The notes: generated from the letters alone by a model not told the origin. Positions 9,313 through 19,346 are shown, counted from the stretch's first letter. The stretch is DNA of 64,000 nucleotides from Paraburkholderia lycopersici (GCF_900096975.1 NZ_FMYQ01000032.1:1-64000); one strand, 5' to 3'. A program made the numbers and translations.

Positions 9313-10365
9313 ATGCAGGACGCTCGCAAGGCCCAAACCACGAAATCCGCCCGAACGCCGCGCGGCGAACGGGCCCCGACATCGGACGCCGCCGCGCCGG
9401 CCTCGCCTGCCGCGTCCGTGCGCCGCTCGCCCAGCGCCGCGAGGCGCCGCCGCGCCGATGCCGCCGAAAGCGAAATCGCCGGCATACGCATCACAAGCGC
9501 AAGGCGCGTCATCGACGCCGACAGCGGCACGCGCAAGCTCGAACTCGTGCGCTATTACGAGCGCGCCGCGCGCTGGATCCTGCCGCATCTGCGCGCTCGT
9601 CCGGTCTCGCTCGTGCGCGCGCCGCGGGGCTTGAGCGGCGAGATGTTCTTCCAGCGCCACAGCGGCCGCGTGCCGCTGCCCGGACTCACGGAGCACGAGG
9701 GGCTCGACCCGGGCCATCCGGCGCTGCTCACGATCGATACCCAGAGGGCGCTCGTGAGCGCCGCGCAGATGGACGTCATCGAGCTGCACACCTGGAACGC
9801 GAGCGTCGACGACATCGAACGGCCTGACCGCGTTGTGTTCGACCTCGACCCCGATCCGGCGCTCGGCTGGGACCGCATGATCGAAGCGGCGCAGCGCACG
9901 CGCGCGTTGCTCGCGGAGCTCGGCCTCGAGTCGTTTTGCAAGACGAGCGGCGGCAAGGGGCTGCACATCGTCGTGCCGCTCGCGCCGGAGGCGGGCTGGG
10001 ACGACGCGAAGGCGTTCGCGCGCGCGGCCGCGCAGCATCTGGCCTCCGTCTGGCCCACGCAGATCACGGCCACGATGGGCCCTGAGCATCGCAAGAAGAA
10101 GATTTTCGTCGACTACCTGCGCAACGCGCGAGGCGCGAGCACGGCGGTCGCTTACGGCGTGCGGGCGCGGCCCGGCATGGGCGTGTCCGTGCCGATCGGC
10201 TGGGACGAGCTGGAGGCGACGACAGGCGGCGCGCACTGGACGCTCGCGACCATCGACGCCCGCCTCGCGCAGATCGAGCACGCCGATCCGTGGGCGGCCT
10301 ATGGGCGCGTGCGCCAGACAGTGACGGCGGAGCTGACGATCGGCCTCGAAACGGGCGGCAAGTAG
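9313..10365 (+). CDS. Stand-alone LigD-type polymerase/primase domain protein
   Basis: 350 residues. After a basic, Ala/Arg-rich N-terminus of about 60 residues comes an archaeo-eukaryotic-primase-type LigD polymerase domain: ELHTWN, the metal-binding acidic DLDPDP, TSGGKGLHIVVPL and KIFVDYLRN. In bacterial NHEJ this domain extends broken ends next to a ligase and a phosphoesterase within one LigD protein. Here the ligase and phosphoesterase domains are absent from the gene and its neighbours, and no Ku gene is visible. GGGGG lies 7 nt before ATG 9313. It may be a split or reduced LigD, or a second polymerase partnering a LigD elsewhere. Confidence 0.85.
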   Translation: MQDARKAQTTKSARTPRGERAPTSDAAAPASPAASVRRSPSAARRRRADAAESEIAGIRITSARRVIDADSGTRKLELVRYYERAARWILPHLRARPVSLVRAPRGLSGEMFFQRHSGRVPLPGLTEHEGLDPGHPALLTIDTQRALVSAAQMDVIELHTWNASVDDIERPDRVVFDLDPDPALGWDRMIEAAQRTRALLAELGLESFCKTSGGKGLHIVVPLAPEAGWDDAKAFARAAAQHLASVWPTQITATMGPEHRKKKIFVDYLRNARGASTAVAYGVRARPGMGVSVPIGWDELEATTGGAHWTLATIDARLAQIEHADPWAAYGRVRQTVTAELTIGLETGGK

Positions 10366-10586
10366 CGCGGCGGGCGCGAGTCCCGGCTGGGCTCGATGCG
10401 CGGCACGCGATCGCGCCTCACGCGCCCGGGGCGCGCGCGGATTCGGCGGCGGCGCGCATTTTCAAAATCCGACGAAGAAAGTTTCCGCGATTGCACGGCT
10501 TCCGCGCGCAACCGATGCCGCCTACGATAACTGCCAGCGACGCCTCCGGCGCCCCCCAAACCGACTTGCCTCGACAGGAGCCTCGC

Positions 10587-11603
10587 ATGAAAGCTGTTGC
10601 CCTCTATCGCTATCTTCCGGTCGACGATCCCGAATCGCTCATCGACGTCGAGTTGCCCAAGCCCGTCGCCGTCGGCCGCGACATTCTCGTGAAGGTCGAG
10701 GCGGTCTCCGTGAACCCCGTCGACTACAAGGTGCGCGCGCCCAAGGCGACCGTGGAAAGCACGCCGCGCGTGCTCGGCTGGGACGCCGCGGGCGTCGTCG
10801 AGGCGGTTGGCCCGGAGGTCACGCTCTTCAAGCCGGGCGATTCGGTCTTCTATGCAGGCGACATCACGCGTGCCGGCTCGAACAGCGAGTATCAGCTCGT
10901 GGACGAACGCATCGTGGGCCGCAAGCCGGCCTCGCTCGATTTCGCGCACGCCGCCGCGCTGCCGCTCACCGCGATCACCGCGTGGGAAGCGCTGTTCGTG
11001 CGCCTGAACGTTTCGCCGCAAGGCGCGGACGCGGGCAAGTCGGTGCTGATCGTCGGCGGGGCGGGCGGCGTCGGCTCGATCGGCATCCAGCTGGCGAAGC
11101 AGCTCGCGAAGCTCACCGTGATCGCCACCGCCTCGCGGCCCGAATCGTCGAAGTGGGCCCAGTCGCTCGGAGCGGATCACATCGTCAACCACTACGGCGA
11201 CGTGGCCGCGCAGTTGAAGGCGATCGGCTTCGAGTACGTCGATTACGTGCTGATCTTCAACGACACCGATGCCAACTTTCCGGCCGCCGCGCAGGTCATC
11301 AAGCCGCAGGGCGGCATCGCGACGATCGTCGAGAACAGCGAACCGGTTCCTGTCGAGCTGCTCAAGGCGAAGAGCGCCGCGCTGCACTGGGAGTTCATGT
11401 TTACGCGCTCGATGTTCAAGACGCCGGACATGATCGAGCAGCACAAGCTGCTCAACGAAGTCGCGCGGCTCGTGGACGCGGGCACGCTGCGCACGACGCT
11501 CGGCGAGGTGCTCGGGACGATCAGCGCGGCCAACGTCCGGCGCGCGCACAAGCTGCTCGAAGAGGGGCGCGCGATCGGCAAGCTGGTGCTGAGCGGATTT
11601 TGA
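10587..11603 (+). CDS. Zinc-type alcohol dehydrogenase family / quinone oxidoreductase-like protein
   Basis: 338 residues of the MDR superfamily. N-terminal GroES-like domain (VKVEAVSVNPVDYKVR, LGWDAAGVV) and NAD(P)-binding AGGVGSIGIQLAKQ motif. Zinc-ligand cysteines of classical ADHs are lacking, which fits the quinone-oxidoreductase-like zinc-binding dehydrogenase family (TIGR02817-type). Substrate unknown. Strong AGGAG before ATG 10587. Stands alone. Confidence 0.82.
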   Translation: MKAVALYRYLPVDDPESLIDVELPKPVAVGRDILVKVEAVSVNPVDYKVRAPKATVESTPRVLGWDAAGVVEAVGPEVTLFKPGDSVFYAGDITRAGSNSEYQLVDERIVGRKPASLDFAHAAALPLTAITAWEALFVRLNVSPQGADAGKSVLIVGGAGGVGSIGIQLAKQLAKLTVIATASRPESSKWAQSLGADHIVNHYGDVAAQLKAIGFEYVDYVLIFNDTDANFPAAAQVIKPQGGIATIVENSEPVPVELLKAKSAALHWEFMFTRSMFKTPDMIEQHKLLNEVARLVDAGTLRTTLGEVLGTISAANVRRAHKLLEEGRAIGKLVLSGF

Positions 11604-11892
11604 GCGACGCAGTCGGCGCGATCGGGCATGGACGCCGCCCATGCGAACGGGTGAAGGCCCGCGCGGGCGTTCGCCAGCGTGCGGCAAGCAAAATGCGCGC
11701 GATGGCAAGCAGGATAAAACCTGGTCCGCTCGATGCGTGCGCTCGGCGCAAGCCATCGCGCGGCGCGCTAGACTGGTAACAGACCATCCGCCGCACGGGA
11801 GCGGTGCGTCGTGCAGGCTTCGCGGCTTGCCGCGTTTGTTGCGTACGCCGCTAACGCTCCCGGGCGCGGCCGTTCACGCCAGGAGGTGACGC
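11604..11892. other. Intergenic region, no gene seen
   Basis: 289 bp between the dehydrogenase and the next exported protein. No convincing frame, RNA or strong hairpin was found; it should contain the promoter of the downstream gene. Confidence 0.4.
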
Positions 11893-12459
11893 ATGCCTTG
11901 CCGCAGCTCCCGCCATACCCGCCGCCGCGCGGCGTTTATTCCGTTTGCCCTAGCCGTTTCCTGCGCGCTCGCGTTGCCTGCGCTCGGGGCCACGCCGATC
12001 ACGGTCACTTCGAAGGCCGCGACCGACGGGCCGATCCGCTACACCGTGCGGGTCGCGTCCAGGCAGTTCGGCAACGCCGAGGAAACCCGCACGCTGCGCT
12101 CGGGAGACACCGACGACTTCACCTGGCGCACCACGCCGCCGGGCGGCGCCGTCGCGACGCCGCAAGGCTGCCCGGACTACGCTTCGCTGCCGCTCGACGC
12201 GAACGGTGCGATGGTCCGCCAGACTCAGGTGCGTCTCGCGCCGATCGTTGCGAGCAACGGCATCGCCACGGTGCAGGTGAGCTTTCGCGCCCAGGCGCCG
12301 CACGGCACGCAGTCGGTGTCGAGCAACGGCGCCACGCTGACGTGTCCCGCCGTGGTCGCGCACAGCGAAGTCGCGCATCTTACGATGCCGACCAACGGCA
12401 CTTCGAAGACGCTCACGCTCAGCGACGGCACGCAGATCACAATCTCGGCGCAGCGTTAG
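11893..12459 (+). CDS. Hypothetical secreted protein
   Basis: 188 residues with a clear Sec signal: Arg-rich start, hydrophobic core (IPFALAVSCALALPAL) and GA/T cleavage region. The mature part is Thr/Ser/Ala-rich with two Cys (QGCPDY and LTCPAV) that could form a disulfide. A near-perfect AGGAGGTGA precedes ATG 11893, suggesting high translation. I do not recognise the family. Convergent with fetB. Confidence 0.78.
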   Translation: MPCRSSRHTRRRAAFIPFALAVSCALALPALGATPITVTSKAATDGPIRYTVRVASRQFGNAEETRTLRSGDTDDFTWRTTPPGGAVATPQGCPDYASLPLDANGAMVRQTQVRLAPIVASNGIATVQVSFRAQAPHGTQSVSSNGATLTCPAVVAHSEVAHLTMPTNGTSKTLTLSDGTQITISAQR

Positions 12460-12516
12460 GCGCGCCGCACGTCGAAATCGTTTGCAACGCGCAGGCAGCG
12501 CGGGCCGCGTAAGGCC

Positions 12517-13329
12517 CTAAGCGCGTGCCTTGCGCTCGACGAGCCGCGCAACGAGAAAGCGATGCTCGGGTGAGAATAGCCGCCGGTAGGCGAGCAGCAC
12601 GGCGCCCACCGTGCCGAGCGCCGAGGAAGCCGCGATCAGGAACATGATCACGATCTGATAGCGGACCGCCTGAAGCGGCGACTGCCCGGCGAGCACCTGG
12701 CCCGTCATCATGCCGGGCAGGCTGACCACGCCCACCACGGCCATCTGGTTGAGCGTCGGGATCATGCCGGCGCGCACCGCCTCGCGGGCGCTCGCCTGCG
12801 CGGCTTCCCAGCGCGTCGCGCCGAGCGCGAGCGCGCTTTCCACGCGATCGCGCCGCGCGGTCAGTTCCTGCATCATGCGCTCCACGCCGAGCGACACGCC
12901 CGTGAGCGTGTTGCCGAGAATCATGCCGAGGATGGGAATCGCGTATTGCGGCTCGTACCAAGGCCGGATGCGGATCACCACGAACAGGCCGACCGCCGCC
13001 ACGAGCCAGGCGCTCAGCCAGATCGAGACGATGCTGTCCGTGCGCTGCCCGCCATATGTGCGCGCGCCGCGCTGCGCGCCCGCGAAGCCGGCGATCAGCG
13101 TCATGAGCCCCATCAAGGGCAGCACGACGTACCAGCGATTGAAGGCGAACACCCAGCCGAGCACATAGCCGATCGCGAGCAACTGCACGACGGTGCGTAC
13201 GGCCGCCCAGGCCAGCCTGCGCTCGAGGTCGAGCTTGAGCAGCACCGAAACCGCGCCGTTCACGAAGACCAGCAGCGCCGCCATCGCGACGTCGCCGATG
13301 CCGAGGTTCTGCAGCACGCCGGGGCTCAT
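12517..13329 (-). CDS. fetB: FetB-like ABC exporter permease
   Basis: 270 residues, integral membrane, UPF0014/FetB family. Several hydrophobic helices and the conserved block GMILGNTLTGVSLGVERM, then LGATRWEAA and LPGMMTGQ. In E. coli FetAB (YbbLM) exports iron and supports resistance to oxidative stress. Start ATG 13329 overlaps the fetA stop by an ATGA junction, so the two are translationally coupled. Confidence 0.9.
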   Translation of the reverse strand: MSPGVLQNLGIGDVAMAALLVFVNGAVSVLLKLDLERRLAWAAVRTVVQLLAIGYVLGWVFAFNRWYVVLPLMGLMTLIAGFAGAQRGARTYGGQRTDSIVSIWLSAWLVAAVGLFVVIRIRPWYEPQYAIPILGMILGNTLTGVSLGVERMMQELTARRDRVESALALGATRWEAAQASAREAVRAGMIPTLNQMAVVGVVSLPGMMTGQVLAGQSPLQAVRYQIVIMFLIAASSALGTVGAVLLAYRRLFSPEHRFLVARLVERKARA

Positions 13330-14072
13330 GGCGCGGCTCCCTGGGCGTAGGCCGCGCGCGCGGCCGGTTCTTCGAGCATGCCTTCGCGCATCGTCAGATG
13401 CCGCGCGCCCACGCGTTGCGCCTGGGCGGGGTCGTGCGACACCCAGACCGTGGCGCGCGCCGTGCGCGCCTGATCGAACCAGCCTGCCACGAGCGCTTCG
13501 ACCGCGCGCACCGATTCGGGGTCGAGGGACGCGGTCGGTTCGTCGAGAAGGAGCGCCTCGGGGTCGAGCTGGAGCACGCGCACGAGCGCGACGATCTGCG
13601 CTTCGCCGCCCGAGAGGTCGGAGGCGTCGCGGGAGAGGAAGTCGCTCGCGCGGCCGGCGGCGGCAAAGAACGCGCGGGCACGCGCCGCATCGAATTGCGC
13701 GTCGCGATATACCGCGAGCGTGTAGGGGTAGCGCAGGTTGTCCTCGACGCTGCCGTCGAGTAGCGCGGGCCGCTGGCGCAGGTACGCAACGTGCCGGCGA
13801 TAGTGGACCATGCGCGAGCGGGAGACAGCTTCGCCATGCCAGCGCACTTCGCCGCCGTCGAGCGGATCGAGCAGCGCGAGCGCGCGCAGGAACACGCTTT
13901 TTCCCGAGCCGGACGGCCCGGTGAGTACGGCGCGCTCGCCGGCGCGCAGCGCGAAATCGGTGGGATGCAGCAGCCACTGGCCGCGCCGCGCGCCGCGCCT
14001 TGCGATCCGGTTCGCCTCGGCGAGCGGGGCGTTTTCGGCATGGAGAGAGGACAAATGATTGTGCGTTAGCAT
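13326..14072 (-). CDS. fetA: FetA-like ABC transporter ATP-binding protein
   Basis: 248 residues. Walker A GPSGSGKS, Q-loop YLRQRPALL, signature LSGGEAQ, Walker B ALLLDEPTASLD and switch His in SHDPAQ are all intact. It is the ATPase partner of the FetB permease just downstream. ATG 14072 (MLTHNHL) is selected; in-frame sequence further upstream runs under the divergent asmA gene and is atypical. Confidence 0.88.
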   Translation of the reverse strand: MLTHNHLSSLHAENAPLAEANRIARRGARRGQWLLHPTDFALRAGERAVLTGPSGSGKSVFLRALALLDPLDGGEVRWHGEAVSRSRMVHYRRHVAYLRQRPALLDGSVEDNLRYPYTLAVYRDAQFDAARARAFFAAAGRASDFLSRDASDLSGGEAQIVALVRVLQLDPEALLLDEPTASLDPESVRAVEALVAGWFDQARTARATVWVSHDPAQAQRVGARHLTMREGMLEEPAARAAYAQGAAP

Positions 14073-14205
14073 CGAAAGATTGCAAACAGGACGTGCATCC
14101 GGTTGGCCGCGCGAGCCCGCCGTGCGGATCTGGCCGGGCACGCTGGCTGCTTCCGCGGTCATGCAACATAGCAGGCGAAACAACAACGCATAACACGGAG
14201 TGCGC

Positions 14206-16683
14206 ATGACGTCACCGCAGCCCAAAGCCTTCAGCCTCGGCCGCACGCTCGCCAGGATCATCGCATGGCTCGTCGCCGTTGTCGTCGTGCTGATCGCCGT
14301 GCTCGTCGTATTCATTCTCACGTTCGACTGGAACCGCGCGAAGCCGTACATCAACGAAAAGGTCAGCGAGGCCATTGGGCGGCCGTTCGCCATTCAAGGC
14401 GACATCAAGGTCGGCTGGCAAAAGCCGCCTGGCGAGACGGGGTGGCGCGCCTGGGTGCCCTGGCCGCGTTTTTCCGCTACGCGGATCGAAATCGCCAATC
14501 CCGACTGGACCAAGGCGCCGCACTTTGCCACGCTCGACGAGATCGACTTCGAAGTGGCCGTGCTGCCGCTTCTCACGCACGACATCGTCATTCCGGCAAT
14601 CAATCTCGTGAATCCGGCCATCGACGTCGAGCGTCTTGCGGACGGGCGCAATAACTGGACTTTCAAGCTGCCCGCCTCGAGCGGGCCGTCGACGTGGAAG
14701 CTCGATCTGCATGACATCGCCTTTTCGAGCGGCAACATCGCCGTGAGCGACCAGCAGACGAAGACCGACGTGAAAATCGTGGTGAGTCTGCTCGGGCATG
14801 GCATCCCGATCGGCAAAATGATGGAGCAGCAGGAAGCGGCGTCGCGTCAGGGATCGGCGCAGATGATCGGCCGCGCGGGCGCGAACCGGCTCGCGCAGCA
14901 GGCGCGCAGGGAGCAGGCTTCGGAGGCTGCGGGCGCGGCGAGTGGAACTGGCGCGGCCAGCGGGGCGAGCGCAGTCTCCGCGGCCGGCGCGACGGTCCCT
15001 GCCAGCGCAACGGGCACGAACGCCGCAACGAGCGCGCCCGCGGCAGGCTCGCAGGCGCTCGCCGCAAGCGAAGCCAGCGGCGCATCGGGCGTCATCGGCG
15101 CGCGGCCCGCCGCGACGCAGCCGTTCTACGCGATCGGCTGGACCATCAAGGGCACGTACAACAAGACACCGCTTTCGGGCGACGGCAAGGTCGGCGGCGT
15201 GCTTGCGCTGCAGGACGCGAATCGCCCGTTTCCGGTCCAGGCCGATGTGCGCGCCGGCGACATGCACGTCGCGCTCGTCGGCACGATCACCGACCCGATG
15301 CATCTAGCCGCCGTCGACCTGCGCCTGTGGCTGCAAGGGCAGAGCATGGCGCACCTCTACAACCTGACGGGCGTGACGCTGCCCGAGACGCCGCCCTATG
15401 CCACCGAAGGCCGCTTCGTCGGCCGGTTCCGTCGCGGCGCGAGCGTGTTCCGCTACGAGAACTTCACCGGCCGCGTCGGCGGCAGCGACCTGAACGGCAC
15501 GTTCGTCTACGAGCAGCGCCCGACGCGGCCGCTTCTCTCGGGCGAACTGGTGTCGAACCTGCTGCAGTTCCCGGACCTCGCGCCGATCATCGGCGCGGAC
15601 AGCAAGGCGAGCAAGCAAAAGCGCGGCGACGCGGTCAAGCAACCCGCCGATCGCGTGATTCCCGTCGAGCAGTTCCGCACCGACCGCTGGAACGCCATCG
15701 ACGCCGACGTCAGGTTCACGGGCCGGCGCATCGTCAAGCAGGGCAGTCTGCCTGTTCAGGATCTCTACACGCACGTGACGATGACCAACGGCGTGCTCGT
15801 GCTCGATCCGCTGACGTTTGGCGTGGCGGGCGGCACGCTCGCCACGCGCCTTTCGCTCGACGGCGGCGGCGCGCCGCTCAAGGCGCGCGGCACGCTCGAG
15901 GCGCGCCATCTGAAGCTCAAGCAACTGTTCCCGGGCTTCAAGACGATGCAGTCGGCGCTCGGCGAGATCAACGGTGACGCTTCGCTTTCGGCCACGGGCA
16001 ATTCGCCGGCGGCGCTCGCCGCGACGTCGAACGGCGAAGTGAAGCTGCTCGTCACGCAGGGCACGATCAGCCGCCTGCTCATGGAGGCGGCGGGACTGAA
16101 CGTGGCGAACGTGGTCTATGAGAAGCTGTTCGGCGAGCGTGACGTGAAGATCAACTGCGCGGCGGCGGACTTCGTCGCGACCAACGGTGTGCTGGACCCG
16201 CACGTGTTCGCGCTCGACACCGACGACGCCGTGATCGATATCGACGGCCCGGTCGATCTGCGCGACGAGTCGCTGGACATGAAGGTCCACCCGCATACGA
16301 AGGGCTTTCGCATCTTCACGCTGCGCTCGCCGCTCTACGTGAAGGGCACGTTCAAGAATCCGCACGTGGGCGTGGATGCCACCGCGCTCGCGCTGCGCGG
16401 CGGCGCAATGGTCGGGCTTGGGCTCATCAACCCGTTTGCCGCGCTGCTCCCGCTCATCGCGCCGAGCAACAACAAGCCGCTGCCGTGCGACGCGCTGTTC
16501 GCGCAGTTGCACAAGCAGCCCACGGCGCCGCCGCCGGGCCAGAAGATGCGCGCGCAGCCGAAGCCCGACCTCGGCGGCGCGGGCGGCGCCGCAGCAACCG
16601 GGAAGGGGACGAAGACGCGCCCGGCGACGCCGTCGGGGAAGAAGCCGCAGGAAGGGCAGGAGCCGCTCTACAAGGGAAGCTGA
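14206..16683 (+). CDS. AsmA family protein
   Basis: 825 residues. An N-terminal membrane anchor (AWLVAVVVVLIAVLVVFIL, about residues 20-40) precedes a large periplasmic AsmA domain (VSEAIGRPFAIQGDIKV; C-terminal KGTFKNPHVGVD...). A long Ala/Gly/Ser-rich low-complexity insert lies near residues 235-300, and the tail is Pro/Lys-rich. AsmA-like proteins are bridge-like factors for phospholipid transport to, or assembly of, the outer membrane. ACGGAG at 14195-14200 supports ATG 14206 over GTG 14200. Confidence 0.88.
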   Translation: MTSPQPKAFSLGRTLARIIAWLVAVVVVLIAVLVVFILTFDWNRAKPYINEKVSEAIGRPFAIQGDIKVGWQKPPGETGWRAWVPWPRFSATRIEIANPDWTKAPHFATLDEIDFEVAVLPLLTHDIVIPAINLVNPAIDVERLADGRNNWTFKLPASSGPSTWKLDLHDIAFSSGNIAVSDQQTKTDVKIVVSLLGHGIPIGKMMEQQEAASRQGSAQMIGRAGANRLAQQARREQASEAAGAASGTGAASGASAVSAAGATVPASATGTNAATSAPAAGSQALAASEASGASGVIGARPAATQPFYAIGWTIKGTYNKTPLSGDGKVGGVLALQDANRPFPVQADVRAGDMHVALVGTITDPMHLAAVDLRLWLQGQSMAHLYNLTGVTLPETPPYATEGRFVGRFRRGASVFRYENFTGRVGGSDLNGTFVYEQRPTRPLLSGELVSNLLQFPDLAPIIGADSKASKQKRGDAVKQPADRVIPVEQFRTDRWNAIDADVRFTGRRIVKQGSLPVQDLYTHVTMTNGVLVLDPLTFGVAGGTLATRLSLDGGGAPLKARGTLEARHLKLKQLFPGFKTMQSALGEINGDASLSATGNSPAALAATSNGEVKLLVTQGTISRLLMEAAGLNVANVVYEKLFGERDVKINCAAADFVATNGVLDPHVFALDTDDAVIDIDGPVDLRDESLDMKVHPHTKGFRIFTLRSPLYVKGTFKNPHVGVDATALALRGGAMVGLGLINPFAALLPLIAPSNNKPLPCDALFAQLHKQPTAPPPGQKMRAQPKPDLGGAGGAAATGKGTKTRPATPSGKKPQEGQEPLYKGS

Positions 16684-16703
16684 CGGACAGCGGAATACGA
16701 ACC

Positions 16704-16726
16704 GCGCCGGGTAGTCAACCCGGCGC
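16704..16726. terminator. Terminator-like hairpin between asmA and the convergent gene
   Basis: A 9-bp perfect stem (GCGCCGGGT with its complement) and 5-nt loop, 21 bp after the asmA stop. No U-tract; it may end or protect convergent transcripts. Confidence 0.5.
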
Positions 16727-16758
16727 AGCGGTGCAGTGAACTTCGTGGAAGGCGGGAC

Positions 16759-17211
16759 TTAACGCAGCGAACGTGGCGCCGTGTCGCCGGCGGCGTCCTG
16801 GCGACGCGTCATGCGCCGCGAGGCCATGCTCGGGCGCGCCGCACCGAACTCGGGCAGGATCCGCGCGCGGGCGCGGCTCGCGAATACGAGAAAGCCGAAG
16901 CCATCCGCCTCGTACCAGTACCCGCCGTTTTCGAGGCCTTCGATCGGCTGTTCGAGCGCATGGGCGATCGATTCGATGCACCGTTTGCGCAATTCGCTCG
17001 TGCCCGGGTAAGGCGGCTGCGCGCCGCGCACGCAGCACAGGAGCACGTCTAGCCCAGGCAGGACATGCGCATAGAGCACGGGTTCGTCCTGCGCGCGCGC
17101 ACGCGCGATCTTCGTATCAAGCTGGCCGAACGGTTTGAAGTGGCTGAGCACGGCGAGAAACGACTCGTCGCCGTCTGCCTTGATGCGTTTGCGCTTTTTC
17201 GGGAAGGACAT
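16759..17211 (-). CDS. Hypothetical cytoplasmic protein
   Basis: 150 residues. Lys/Arg-rich start (MSFPKKRKRIK), a central region with two adjacent Cys (LLCCVRG) and aromatic GGYWYEADGFGFLVF, and a basic tail. No signal peptide or membrane helix, and no family recognised. AGGCGA precedes ATG 17211. It is flanked by a gene-free stretch upstream and is convergent with asmA. Confidence 0.65.
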   Translation of the reverse strand: MSFPKKRKRIKADGDESFLAVLSHFKPFGQLDTKIARARAQDEPVLYAHVLPGLDVLLCCVRGAQPPYPGTSELRKRCIESIAHALEQPIEGLENGGYWYEADGFGFLVFASRARARILPEFGAARPSMASRRMTRRQDAAGDTAPRSLR

Positions 17212-17717
17212 AAAAATTCGCCTGAAAAAGGTGGATTGCAAAACACGCAGCGTTCCCATGCGACCACTCCCGGACTGGTGCGCCGCACGTCGATCCTTTA
17301 TAGCACACGAATTTGCTGCGCTCACGAGGACGGACATAGGGACGGTGCACCGTAACGGCGCGCGGACCGCCTCACACGATTCGTTGTGCGCGGTCCGTCA
17401 TATTGCCCCTGCCAAAATCCTCATTGCATTCGCAAACGCCATGCCGGATCGCACGTCGCGCTCATGTAGAAATCCCGGCGCTCTCTCGCTTGTCTCCAGT
17501 CTCAATAATAGACCTGTGCGTTCGCGGAGTGTGGCGAATTGCCGCAAAAAAGCGGGTTTTCCACGAATCGGGATGTGGGGTACCGCCTACGTTGTCATCC
17601 TGAAATTTCGCGCAGATAATGTTGCGGTTCTGGTGCCTGCGGCCGACTCGCGTCGCCCGGGCGGACGCGGCGCGAGGCACGGCGCGCTGCCCAGACCCGC
17701 CACTGAGCCAGACCGAC
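17212..17717. other. Intergenic region with an 8-bp inverted repeat
   Basis: 506 bp divergent region with no convincing gene. It must contain promoters for both the hypothetical gene and the kinase cassette. An 8-bp perfect inverted repeat (CGGACCGC at 17363-17370, complement at 17390-17397) is the only structure noticed; AT-rich stretches around 17200-17230 could hold the minus-strand promoter. Confidence 0.4.
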
Positions 17718-19346
17718 ATGAAACTGTTCGCCAAGGGACTCTTGCTGATCGCGGTTCCGAGCGTCGTTGAACTGGCGCTGCTCGGCGTCGTGTTCGGCAC
17801 GCAGGGCGAGGCGTCGCTCGCGGCAAGGCGCGCTGAAAACACCCAGCAAATCCTTTGGCAAGCCACCAGTCTCGTCGACCCGTTGCTGCGCGAGGCTGCG
17901 CGCGTGCGCACGGGCATCGTGCTCGAAGATCCTTCTTTCATTGACCGTCACGCTGTCTGGACCGAATTCTCCGATCGCATCACGTTGCTCGCGCGCATGG
18001 TCGCCGACAATCCCGTGCAGCTCGCACGGGTTGACCGCATGCGCGACGCGGCCTATGCCTGGCGCAGGCAGGCCGGCGATATCGCCGATGCGCTGCGCAT
18101 GGGGCGCGGAGCGCCGTTCGCGCGGGCGGCGGGCAACGGTCTGCCGAAGGAGATCGAGACGGTGAGCGGCATGCTGGGCGAATTCATCGCCGAGGAAACG
18201 AGGCTCGACGAGGCGCGCGCCGCGATGCTGCGCGAGACGCGTGCGCGCCAGCAGGACGCGCTCATTTTCGCGGTGGTGGGTTCAATGCTGATCTGGGCAT
18301 TCACGGCAGTCGCGTTCGCGCGCAACGTTGGCGCGCGCCTTGCCGCGCTGCGCGCGAATGCCGGGCGCCTGGGCGAGGGTGCGGCGCTCGCGCCGCCGCT
18401 TTCGGGCAACGACGAAATCGCCGCGCTCGATGCGGTCTTGCACCAGACGAGCGCGCGGCTGCGCAAGGCCGATCGCGAACAGGCCGCGCTCAAGGCGCAG
18501 CTCCAGGCGCGCGCCGCCGACCTCGCGAGCGCCAACGAGCATCTGCGCCAGGAGAGTCAGGACAACGAGATGTTCATCTACAGCGTGTCGCACGATCTGC
18601 GCTCGCCGCTCGTGAATCTGCAGGGTTTTTCGAAGGAGCTGCAGGTATCCTGCGTCGATCTGCGCGCGCAGATCGATGCCGCGGGTCTGCCCGAGCCCGA
18701 GCATCGCGCGATGGCCGAAGTGCTCGACGGCGACATCGACGAGTCGCTGCGGTTCCTGCTCCAGGCGGTCGCGCGCGCCGCGGCGATCATCGAGGCGCTG
18801 CTGCGCATTTCGCGCGCCGGGCGGCTCGAATACCGCTGGCAGCGCGTGAACGTCGCGCGGCTCGTCGAGCGCGTGCTGGGAGGCCTTGCCGGCGAACTCG
18901 CGCAGGCCGCGCGCATCGACGTGCTCGAGCTGCCGCCCGCATGGGGCGACCCGGCCGCGCTCGAGCAGATTTTCGGCAACCTCATCGAGAATGCACTGCG
19001 GCATCTTGATACGACGCGGCAGGGCCGTGTCGAGATCGGCGCGCTGGAGGCGAGCGCCGGCGCCGGCAAGGGAAGCGGCGGCGAAGCCGGAGGAGGGACC
19101 GGCGAGCGTACACGGACCTATTATGTGCGCGACAATGGCGTGGGTATCGCCCGAGCCTACCTGCCCAAGCTTTTCCGCGCTTTTCAGCGGCTGCACGGCG
19201 GCGAATCGCCCGGGCAGGGCACTGGCCTCGCGCTCGCGCGGCGCATCGCGGAGCGGCACGGCGGACACATCTGGGTCGAATCGACCGAGGGCGCGGGCTC
19301 GACGTTCTTCGTCGCGCTACCGGCCCAGCCCTTGCGTAGCGCGTAG
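17718..19346 (+). CDS. Membrane sensor histidine kinase
   Basis: 542 residues. TM1 at about residues 5-25, a ~150-residue periplasmic helical domain resembling CHASE3, TM2 at about 179-200, a HAMP/coiled-coil linker, HisKA with phospho-acceptor His292 (SVSHDLRSP) and an HATPase domain with N (NLIENALRH), G1 (DNGVGI) and G2 (GQGTGLAL) boxes. A Gly-rich insert sits between N and G1. It likely phosphorylates the response regulator encoded 55 bp downstream. The Shine-Dalgarno is weak. Confidence 0.86.
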   Translation: MKLFAKGLLLIAVPSVVELALLGVVFGTQGEASLAARRAENTQQILWQATSLVDPLLREAARVRTGIVLEDPSFIDRHAVWTEFSDRITLLARMVADNPVQLARVDRMRDAAYAWRRQAGDIADALRMGRGAPFARAAGNGLPKEIETVSGMLGEFIAEETRLDEARAAMLRETRARQQDALIFAVVGSMLIWAFTAVAFARNVGARLAALRANAGRLGEGAALAPPLSGNDEIAALDAVLHQTSARLRKADREQAALKAQLQARAADLASANEHLRQESQDNEMFIYSVSHDLRSPLVNLQGFSKELQVSCVDLRAQIDAAGLPEPEHRAMAEVLDGDIDESLRFLLQAVARAAAIIEALLRISRAGRLEYRWQRVNVARLVERVLGGLAGELAQAARIDVLELPPAWGDPAALEQIFGNLIENALRHLDTTRQGRVEIGALEASAGAGKGSGGEAGGGTGERTRTYYVRDNGVGIARAYLPKLFRAFQRLHGGESPGQGTGLALARRIAERHGGHIWVESTEGAGSTFFVALPAQPLRSA

